Shown: piece after piece, positions 57,401-64,000 of the stretch
Layout of the letters: each line of letters starts with the position of its first letter
How positions within the stretch are numbered: the first letter of the stretch is position 1
From: Argopecten irradians
Lineage: Eukaryota > Mollusca > Bivalvia > Pectinida > Pectinidae
NCBI RefSeq assembly: GCF_041381155.1
Contig: NC_091135.1
Span: forward strand, 66,429,067 to 66,493,066
Direction of reading: 5' to 3'
Length of the DNA stretch: 64,000 bases
Notes under the pieces: generated by a model
Seen by the model: the letters and a program-made list of their open reading frames with translations, nothing else
What the model was told of the DNA's origin: nothing
The model's database searches: none
Position numbers and translations under genes: made by a program

Positions 57401-60203
57401 TAAGGTAAACTTACATGTACGTTACTTTGTAGATTTGATACGAAAAATGATAATAAACAACGAAATGTTGCCAATTTGAAAAAAAAAAAAAGTATAATCT
57501 TGAAATACGTAAACGTATTATAGGATAAAATGCAATCCTGTGTAACATCCCCCCCCCCCAAATATCATTATGCGAACCATTTCTGTCATTAAAGATGCCC
57601 CACCGCTGACAAATGGTATTTTTTCACTATCAAAAAAAGGAGCAGACAATTTAGTATTTTTCTTCAGTTACAAAAGTTACTAACTTTACACCATTACCAC
57701 CATTGACATGTTTGAGCTTCTAATTTTATTTTGAATTAAAATTATGAAAAATAATTAATTGCATCCCGAAAAAATATTGGGGCACTATATCCTATATGGA
57801 ATGAAGTACTGATTGCCCATGCACCAAAGGCAAAATAAATTATTTTATATTATTTTTTGTGTTAATAAGACATAAATATACAGGGTTCTCGTTAAAAAGC
57901 CGGTTGCCGGCAAAAACAGCCGTCTATTTCCTTGTTTACAAGCAGCTATATTTGTCAGAAATAAGTATTGGCCATGATAAGGGCCAGCGGCCCCCAACCA
58001 CCTATTATTAATTTTCAACCATGTATTAAAAAACTTAGTGAGAACCCTGTATATACATGATTAAACACCAATTATTGTTCAAATAATATTCATCATTTAT
58101 GCTCTGTCGGCGTGGGGCATCTTTAAGGGTAGAATAAACAAGTCAAAGAAAGGGGAAGGAATCGCAAAAATAAGTCGTTAAATACATGTACATATTGTAC
58201 AATATAACGAAGTTAAGAGGTATAATAAAGGTCATTTTTCGGTAAGATTTTATTGTATCTATCATTTATTCATGGGAATGTTAATCCTAATCAAATTACA
58301 ATGTACATAAGGCTTACAATCGGACATCTTTAAGCTTGTTTGTTCATAGAACGTATGCTCTTATCAAATATAACATATTTAACACTTTTTAAAATATTTT
58401 TCTTTTCTTTTGATGTAATTTTGACCTTTTGACAACTTTCCGTCTAGATATTGTCAGATCAGCAGTGCAGAAAAATGTTTTCTGAAAATACAACTGTACG
58501 TTAATTATATCAATATAATGGGCCTTTGGACTTTTAGACCGTAGAGATATAAGGGTGTCACCCACAAACTAGCCTCAGTCAACACACAAATACTCGCCAA
58601 AACAGACAGCAGAACGAGACATGCACAGTGTGACACCCACACACATTTAGACATATCTCTGCTTACAAAGACACGTACAAATACTCCTTCTTCCCACATA
58701 CAAATACACAATGGAGTCTCTTACCGGTAGCAGTAGTACAAAGCACAACACTCGAGGAATTCAAGGCACGCATCTCCCATACACAGTCCTTGAAGCCTTC
58801 ACATCCATCTAAATACAACAAATGTTTTTATCTTACAGAATGAACTGAAAAACTAAAAGAAATCCACTGTAATTAACCCCCTCCCCACACCTCTGTGCTA
58901 ACCCCAAAGCCACATAATCGTCGGCCCACTTCCTGTTTTAAGGTTTCAGTCTCCGATCTCAATGAAAATTGGTCTATAGTAGTTTTAATTGATTCAGAAG
59001 GGGGAACTTTAGGTAAGGACAATCATATTTTGTTCAACAAATGACATTTACCTTTTTCAGGAAACTTACACTTCATGTTTTATTCAACTAAAGATTCAGA
59101 AGGGGGAACTTTTACCATATTTTTGTCTCCAAAATGGGAGCTATTGCTGCAAAATTTGTTAATATATTATTTGGATGAAGGGCTACGTTACCTTTTTTCA
59201 TAAACGATACATATTCAACCAATACTTTATACTGTGACTTTGTTGTTTTGTGCCATGAGTCAGATGACCGTTAAGGCCCATGGGCCTCTTGTTTAAGAAG
59301 TTAACTACTTGTGAACGTTACAAAACAGTAGGCCAAACCGTAGGTATTTAGCACGCTGGTAAGTCAAAGACCCACTATAGACTAATATATAAAGTGTATA
59401 TTAGTCTATAGTGGGTCTTTGACTTACCAGCGTGCTAAATACCTATGGCCACACGATTATGCACATTGCAACAATAATTCATTCTCAATTAGATTCTAGT
59501 ACTGATTCAATTACAATAAATGCACTTAAAAAATTTACATGCATGTACATCTACATAAAGTAGTAATTGGAATAAGGACTGCAGACATAATAAAATTGTC
59601 TGACTTTAAAGAATTTATGTTTGGGTCGCCAAAGGATTTATAAGTGAGAAGGATTTGTCACACAGGGTTTTGGATGAATACAGCGCGTTTTTGTATTTGT
59701 GCAATGACCGTGACATTGGGCAACAACTGATTTTCTGATGAAAATATCAAAAATGATTAATTGTGTCCTGAAAAAATTCCTGAATAACTGGTTGCACATA
59801 CACCTAAAGCAAAATAAATTCATTTTTGTGTTAAGTAGACATATCTACATACACACATTAAACGCCAATTATTGTTAGAATGATGAGTTTCGTTTACCCT
59901 GTTGGCGGTGGAGCATCTTAAAAGATAAAATGTGTATCTGATGAACACAAGAGCAACCCTTTTCACATTTGACATTGGAGTCTCAATTATAATAATAAGA
60001 AAATGAAATAAAAAACAGTTTAGGCTATTTTTGAAGTTATTCGTCAGTGTAATATTTGACATGACATTCCTATATACCTCAGGGTAATCTTCCCCATATT
60101 CATCTTGGGAATCAATATCAATGCTAGATAATTTCAAAGTCCTAATGCGGGTGATGATGGGAGGATTGGGGTGTCTTTGATGTTGATATGGGTGTCTAGC
60201 CAT
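51073..60203 (-). CDS. RP9-like: RP9-like (PAP-1-like) CCHC zinc-knuckle, lysine-rich nuclear protein
   Basis: Exons with matching phases on minus: 58808-58725 (tentative), 53288-53235, 52398-52307, 52077-52016, 51454-51073. A likely first exon is 60203-60078. The joined protein has a knuckle C-x2-C-x4-H-x6-C (LQCWSCRGHGHRAGDRKCPK), then SHEDPMRKYIEDRKRKQKEE, IQQLKDLIEQTSSSDDS and a long Lys/Ser/Arg tail. This order and spacing match RP9, known in mammals as a Pim-1-associated protein that binds the splicing factor PRPF3 and is linked to retinitis pigmentosa 9. The 5' part is not like the vertebrate N-terminus. Exon 60203-60078 ends in phase 0 but 58808 needs phase 1, so at least one small exon is missing or the 5' model is wrong. 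Introns hold several mobile elements. Confidence 0.75.
52016..52077 (-). CDS. RP9-like: RP9-like exon encoding the HEDPM segment
   Basis: This 62-base exon encodes SHEDPMRKYIEDRKRKQKEE plus two bases of an Arg codon. Acceptor 'atctacag', donor 'gaaag|gtatga'. HEDPM is strongly conserved in RP9. Confidence 0.9.
52307..52398 (-). CDS. RP9-like: RP9-like exon encoding the zinc knuckle
   Basis: This 92-base exon encodes WSCRGHGHRAGDRKCPKF and ISDATQTDRFRW. The first knuckle cysteine is completed from a T at the end of the previous exon. Acceptor 'tttctgtag', donor 'agatgg|gtaagt'. Confidence 0.9.
52783..53058. mobile_element. MITE with 25-bp terminal inverted repeats
   Basis: The segment starts 'taccatattcaactcaataa' and ends 'ttattgggttgattatggta', near-perfect inverted repeats with 'gcgc' motifs just inside. 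It is 276 bp, without ORF. A TA duplication would fit a mariner-type insertion, but the TA could also be part of the repeat. It lies in an RP9-like intron. Confidence 0.75.
53235..53288 (-). CDS. RP9-like: RP9-like exon before the zinc knuckle
   Basis: This 54-base exon encodes ETSQTEGNEKEKKSKLQ and supplies the first base of the knuckle cysteine. Acceptor 'gtttacag', donor 'acagt|gtgagt'. Confidence 0.75.
54003..54420. repeat. 54-58 bp minisatellite, about 7 copies
   Basis: The unit contains 'agtgttaaatacagtctctg' and 'tcactcagctgac' followed by 'ggtcggtgtgg'. Copies alternate between a 58-base form with 'tttgtacaag' and a 54-base form with 'aaacaag'. It lies in the long RP9-like intron. 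Confidence 0.95.
54757..54819 (+). CDS. candidate coding exon of an unidentified plus-strand gene
   Basis: Open from ATG: MLAHMQGDLLVGSRRFADVT plus Q, ending at donor 'acacag|gtatat'. It joins in phase with 55228-55363. No family recognised. It lies antisense inside an RP9-like intron, so it could be a small nested gene or chance. Confidence 0.25.
54960..55050. repeat. short tandem repeat, about 18-bp unit
   Basis: Five imperfect units of 'agtccgaaggcccattag'. It resembles a simple repeat I have seen widely in marine invertebrate genomes. Confidence 0.6.
55228..55363 (+). CDS. candidate coding exon with a membrane helix, unidentified gene
   Basis: After acceptor 'aaattcag' the frame reads GNIVRTGLIYGAFAVKLAVT, then FINLVVLMITPMLTAGQRTC, one clear hydrophobic helix. 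A possible donor is 'tgggag|gtgttt', but the true end is uncertain and the frame closes shortly after. The LTAGQR end faintly recalls MAPEG proteins, but that is a guess. Confidence 0.25.
55681..55800. repeat. 62-bp tandem duplication
   Basis: Two units share 'ggcttagggctt' and 'gacatccataggaaacct', 62 bases apart. Confidence 0.85.
55895..56948. mobile_element. MITE-like element with 6-bp target duplication
   Basis: The ends are 'catacatgccata' and 'tatggcatgtatg', a perfect 13-base inverted repeat. GTTGTT flanks both sides (55889-55894 and 56949-56954). The 1054-bp interior is AT-rich with no usable ORF. 'cctcccg' and 'cctccct' motifs lie just inside both ends. Confidence 0.75.
57593..58122. 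mobile_element. TTAA-flanked MITE, second copy, with a nested MITE
   Basis: Same family as 35481-35836 but in the opposite orientation. It starts 'agatgccccaccgctgaca' and ends 'gtcggcgtggggcatct', with TTAA at 57589-57592 and 58123-58126. It is longer only because another element lies at 57881-58049. Confidence 0.9.
57881..58049. mobile_element. 169-bp MITE nested in the TTAA MITE
   Basis: Begins 'cagggttctc' and ends 'gagaaccctg', a perfect 10-base inverted repeat. Comparison with the copy at 35481-35836 shows an uninterrupted 'gacatatatatacac'-type sequence at this place. The boundary is therefore real, with a short TATA-type duplication. Confidence 0.8.
58725..58808 (-). CDS. RP9-like: tentative RP9-like upstream exon
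   Basis: Flanked by acceptor 'gtatttag' and donor 'taccg|gtaag'. Only one frame is open: GCEGFKDCVWEMRALNSSSV followed by VLCTTAT. That frame is also the one that matches the phase of the exon at 53288. No similarity to vertebrate RP9 N-termini is evident. Confidence 0.5.
58965..59295. repeat. mollusc-type dispersed repeat
   Basis: Contains 'gattcagaagggggaacttt' twice and ends 'aaggcccatgggcctcttgt', a motif I recognise from bivalve genome repeats. No coding potential. Confidence 0.55.
59341..59446. repeat. long near-perfect palindrome
   Basis: The left arm starts 'taggtatttagcacgctggt' and the right arm ends 'accagcgtgctaaataccta'. The arms are about 50 bases with a spacer of about 6 bases and hardly any mismatch. 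It lies in an RP9-like intron. Confidence 0.9.
59735..59920. mobile_element. partial copy of the TTAA MITE family
   Basis: Matches the right half of 57593-58122 ('aagcaaaataaatt', 'gccaattattgtt') and ends 'ggcggtggagcatctta'. The left terminus is missing. Confidence 0.7.
60078..60203 (-). CDS. RP9-like: probable first coding exon of the RP9-like gene
   Basis: From ATG: MARHPYQHQRHPNPPIITRI then SSIDIDSQDEYGEDYPE, ending at donor 'cctgag|gtatat' in phase 0. It is the only convincing start-type exon upstream on this strand. It may instead belong to another transcript, because it does not join in phase to 58808. Confidence 0.45.
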
Positions 60204-60521
60204 TTTCACATTGCAGATGATTCAAATTTATGATTTACAAGTATATTATTTAGGAAATGGAACAACTAAATTATTTATGACAAAAGAATTATCATGAAAA
60301 AGTTTAGGGAGTGATAATGGGGATACATAAGTTTGTAGTCAACAAATTTTGGTTTTTATTGCTATCACTAGGAGACACAATAGTTTTAGTTACACATTAA
60401 ATACAGGTGATGCTGTCAAAGATAACCTTAGCTATTGATAACACATTTAGTAAAATAAAAAAAGAAAATTAGAACCATTCACTAATTCAGAAATTGTGTT
60501 ATTGTTGTAGCTGTGTCCGAG
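60204..60521. promoter_or_regulatory. putative bidirectional promoter between RP9-like and OSGEP
   Basis: The 318 bases between the divergent start codons contain no obvious TATA box on either strand. An acceptor-like 'attgttgtag' lies 11 bases before the OSGEP ATG, so its promoter could also be farther upstream, with a noncoding first exon. Confidence 0.35.
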
Positions 60522-60636
60522 ATGGTGATTGCCATTGGATTTGAGGGCAGTGCCAACAAGATTGGAATTGGTATTATAAAAGATGGAGAAGTATTGTCTA
60601 ACCCTCGTCATACCTATATCACACCCCCAGGACAAG
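60522..60636 (+). CDS. OSGEP: OSGEP coding exon 1
   Basis: Encodes [20 protein letters not shown] then [18 protein letters not shown], donor 'caag|gtagga'. The ATG context is 'ccgagatgg'. Confidence 0.95.
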
Positions 60637-62719
60637 GTAGGATGGCAATATTCTAGAGACTTGTCAAAGTACATAAGGGGAGATAACTCCTAGTGGTTTA
60701 TATGTAATAGTAACTTCTGTCAAATTTGATAAATTCATCATTATTAAGGGACATCTGATGTTAATTGATAAAATGAAGGAAAGCAGATAGCTGTTACCGA
60801 AACTAAAATGCTCTTAGGTATGTTTCTCTGTAAAACAAATCATGTTTTTAATGAGTTTACAAATTATTGCTAATGTTTGATGACCAGATTTCTAAGATAT
60901 AGCTTCAAAAGTAGTACAATTAACATACATATATTTGGGTCATTCTACCATCAGAGTACATTTTGGGTCACACTGATATCAGCAGGTATTCAATTAAGAA
61001 AAACTAAATAAAAACAGGAGAGACTTTTTTGTGACCATGGATTGTGTTTATCTAAATTGTAAATCAAGAAACTGTGTTACTTTTGAGAAAAAGTCATAAA
61101 AATAGTTTGGTATGTCAGTAGGTACCTATTTTGGCTAGGTCACAAACGGGTTGTTACTAAAATGCAAATTAACATGAAAATATTAATAAACCATTTATAA
61201 TCAAATAAAAATACATTTCCCATCACATTTCTGAAACTTAAAAAAAAAAATTTCAAACCAAATGCGAAAAATTTATACTTTTTGTGATAAAAAGATTAAT
61301 TCGAGTGAAAATATGCATCACATGTTTCAATCATTACCGCACTGATTCGTCTTAAATTATTATTTTCATAGATTGTATAATTCAGACATCACAAATGAAA
61401 ATGTCACTAAAATGCTTATGGTCTACGTACTAACCTTAAACAAATGCTTTTACAAATACCTGAGAAGAAACTAAAAAGAGACCTGTTAATTAGTCAACTG
61501 ACCTGCATATGCGTTTTAATGCTTATTGTCGAAACCTAACAAATTATCAAAAGTTACAACAGAATCACTAGTTTTGGACTTCTATAAGTCCAGAAAAAAA
61601 TCTGCTAAGGGTTACATTGGCAAAAAAAATAGGGTCGGTAGGTCGGCATATTTAAAAAAAAAAGTTATTGTCTTTCACTCTAAAATAATGGCCTGAACGG
61701 GAGTTAGGGTAGAATGACCCATTTGCTGTGATTTTAGCTTTAGGAATTATGAGATTGTTGCTAGCTCTAAGCCTCCTATAATGTTAGTGTACTTACTGGT
61801 GAAGATGGTTACTTGAAAAAGGGACTATATTTGTTTACTTTCTGTAATATTCAGGTTTTCTTCCAAAAGACACAGCCATACACCACAGAAAGCATATCTT
61901 GGATGTACTCAGACAAGCTCTGACTGAAGCCAATCTCGAACCCAAAGACCTTGATGTTGTTTGCTACACCAAAGGTAATACAACACTTTCATACAACACT
62001 TGTTTCACAAAAGGTAATACAATACTTCACTGAAACGATGTTGTTTTCAAAGTTTATAGGGGCGCAGCCCTTCGAAGTGCGAAGCACTTCTAAGGTAACA
62101 CATACTTATTAAATATAAGAAAAACACAATCTTTCAAATTCAATCAGTTTGCGGCCGCCATTGTTTTACCCACTGTAAAAAATCCCATCAACGTGAAAGC
62201 GATGCTTTGAAGTCAGTTCATTATATAATCAAGCGGTTCAAACGCATTCATGATCCCGAAAACATAATCTTCATTCGGCAGAAGCTCAGTGCTATTGCTC
62301 TTTTAATGCAAGCATTCATAAACGATAAACCACTTTCAATATAATCAGCTGACTAAAAACAGAATATCTGTTACGGAAATAAAATGTGGATTTCCTTCTC
62401 AAATAGGGGTTTGGGGACAAGGACAGAGTGTGAATATATGTATAAAAAATAAACAGAAAATTTGACTCCGATATTTCCATAAATAGGACTCTTTAACATT
62501 GCATAATTAATTGTTTACTGAAACATCTGGCTGCGTCCTTTAAAGCCTTGCCTTCAGTCATATTACAATACAGTAATTAAATGATTTTATGATTGATGTT
62601 ATATTGTTTGGTTACAGGCCCAGGAATGGCTGCCCCTTTGGTGTCTGTTGCTGTAGTAGCCAGGACAGTGGCCCAGCTATGGAGGAAACCCATCATAGGA
62701 GTCAACCATTGTATAGGAC
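60522..62719 (+). CDS. OSGEP: OSGEP/KAE1, tRNA threonylcarbamoyladenosine synthase catalytic subunit (5' part)
   Basis: Exons 60522-60636, 61855-61974 and 62618-62719 join in phase (1, 1, 1) to give residues 1-112. OSGEP is the catalytic subunit of the KEOPS complex. It transfers the threonylcarbamoyl group to A37 of ANN-decoding tRNAs. Seen here: the actin-fold N-terminus [53 protein letters not shown] and GVNHCIG. H109 matches the first metal-binding histidine. The last base (C) would begin the codon of H113, the second one. Human OSGEP is about 335 residues, so roughly two thirds lies beyond the window. No further exon was found up to 64000. The antisense open frame 62577-62828 is a shadow. 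Confidence 0.95.
61855..61974 (+). CDS. OSGEP: OSGEP coding exon 2
   Basis: Encodes [20 protein letters not shown] and [19 protein letters not shown]. Acceptor 'atattcag', donor 'aaag|gtaata'. Confidence 0.95.
62618..62719 (+). CDS. OSGEP: OSGEP coding exon 3
   Basis: Encodes [20 protein letters not shown] and [14 protein letters not shown]. Acceptor 'ggttacag', donor 'aggac|gtatcc'. Last OSGEP exon in the window. Confidence 0.95.
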
Positions 62720-63333
62720 GTATCCTTGTAGTACCAGTCTGGATAGTTCTTTTCTGGTTTTGTTGATTCTTCAGATTCTTCCATTGATGTCTGTTCAGGA
62801 CATTAGCTCCGAAAAAGGTTTTAATCATTATATTTACATTCCGAGTATTCCGTCTCTATATGAATCAACCAACTGACGAAAACAAACATTTGCATATGAA
62901 AACACTATGAATACACTATGAATACAACAATTCTCGTGCTTCGATCAGCTGATTTCAAACATCACGCCAGTTTCATATCAATAAAAAAATAGCCCCCCAC
63001 AATATTTTTATGTACAGTATGTATAATCTTTAATGTGTTGTTTCTTGATATGGAATTAACTAAGGTTTAATTACACATACATGTACTGTAATATGTCTAT
63101 CAAGTCTTATTCTAACTATATTTCTTTTTAAACGTTTGTCATTTGCAAAAAAAAAAGTTGACAGGAAGGCGGAAGCTTGAAAACACGACGTTATGGAACG
63201 ACTTTGTCATCCAGCCATTAATCTCGTTTCTCGTCGTATATGGGTGTCATAATTTTGAATATAATATAATAACCTTTTAAAAAATTTTACTTTCATATAT
63301 TATTGTAATGTAAATATATGGATTGAATATTTT
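62720..63333 (+). other. OSGEP intron 3 (continues beyond the window)
   Basis: No exon encoding the expected continuation (HIEMGR-type sequence) was found. AT-rich, nothing else recognised. Confidence 0.5.
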
Positions 63334-64000
63334 TAGCCCACCATCATCAGATGGTGGGCTATTCAAATCACCTTTCGTCCGTGGTCCGTCGTCCGTCCGT
63401 CCTTCCGTCCTTCCGTCCGTCCGTTAACAATTCTTGTTACCGCTATTTCTCAGAAAGTACTGAAGGGATCTTTCTCAAATTTCATATGTAGGTTCCCCTA
63501 GGACCCTAGTTGTGCATATTGCATTTTGGGACCGATCGCTCATCAAGATGGCCGACTGGCGGCCATCTTGGATTTTGATAGTTAAAGTTTGTTACCGCTA
63601 TTTCTCAGAAAGTACTGAAGGGATCTTTCTCAAATTTCATATGTAGGTTCCCCTAGGACCCTAGTTGTGCATATTGCATTTTGGGACTGATCACTCAACA
63701 AGATGGCTGACCTGCGGCCATCTTGGATTTTGATAGTTAAAGTTTGTTACCGCTATTTCTCAGAAAGTACAGAAGGGATCTTTCTCAAATTTCATATGTA
63801 GGTTCCTCTAGGACCCTAGTTGTGCATATTGCATTTTGGGACCGATCGGTCAACAAGATAGCCGACCGGTGGCCATCTTGGATTTTGATAGTTAAAGTTT
63901 GTTACCACTATTTCTCAGAAAGTGCTGGTGGGAATTTCACATGTACGTTTCCCTTGGGCCTGAGTTGTGCATATTGCATTTTGGGACTGATCCGTGAATA
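63334..64000 (+). repeat. ~155-bp tandem dispersed repeat
   Basis: A short hairpin-like start ('agcccaccatcatcagatgg', 'tggtgggct') is followed by a ccgt-rich stretch. Four units then begin 'gttaccgctatttctcagaa' at about 63435, 63591, 63746 and 63901. Each contains 'tctcaaatttcatatgtagg' and 'tgtgcatattgcattttggg'. It continues past the window end. Confidence 0.9.

Noticed and set aside
59638..59823. Cysteine-containing minus-strand frame considered as the missing RP9-like exon
   Set aside because: It overlaps the partial TTAA MITE, and no splice sites with the needed phase were found.
62577..62828. Minus-strand open frame of 83 codons
   Set aside because: It is antisense to OSGEP exon 3, whose frame and splice sites are clear.

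Overview
The window is nuclear DNA from an animal, most likely a bivalve mollusc. This is inferred from intron-rich genes with GT..AG junctions, a tRNA-headed SINE of a type I associate with bivalves, mollusc-type dispersed repeats, and abundant LINE, MITE and satellite DNA. Nothing looks bacterial. No long ORF in the window is a complete gene. The real genes are short exons, which I assembled by checking splice sites and phases by eye.

Three genes encode SLC34-type (type II) sodium-phosphate cotransporters. Copy A (2504-20844, minus) and copy B (23417-28691, minus) lie in tandem. Copy C (38394-44859, plus) is divergent from B. A and B share the same six-exon structure and have long exon blocks that are almost identical in nucleotide sequence. 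C has a different exon layout and a longer extracellular loop with two cysteines. Copy A is stretched to 18 kb by a 6.6 kb array of a 21-bp satellite in one intron, and by a LINE carrying a nested LTR element in another.

Region by region: 1-2500 holds dispersed repeats and two inverted-repeat elements. 2500-20850 is SLC34 copy A with the 21-bp satellite (3936-10506), a broken LINE (14285-19330) and inside it a gag-only LTR element (15091-17185). 23400-29690 is copy B with a TATA box and a probable 5' noncoding exon. 29700-33300 is AT-rich and looks empty. 33330-36490 is a three-level nest: a plus-strand LINE, interrupted by a minus-strand LINE, interrupted by a TTAA-flanked MITE. 36690-37360 holds a SINE and two LINE scraps. 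38394-44972 is copy C with a 34-bp satellite in its first intron. 45598-50537 is a 69/77-bp satellite.

On the right, 51073-60203 (minus) is a gene for an RP9-like (PAP-1-like) CCHC zinc-knuckle, lysine-rich nuclear protein. It is head-to-head with OSGEP/KAE1 (60522 onward, plus). OSGEP runs off the window after its third coding exon. The RP9-like introns carry several MITEs, a perfect long palindrome, a 54-58 bp minisatellite and an unexplained plus-strand exon pair. The last 670 bases are a ~155-bp tandem dispersed repeat.

The item most worth follow-up is the 2.1 kb LTR element at 15091-17185. It has non-TG..CA termini that include a near-palindrome, near-identical LTRs with one replaced block, no pol, and a zinc-knuckle/coiled-coil ORF whose frame change falls exactly on a canonical A-AAA-AAC slippery heptamer.
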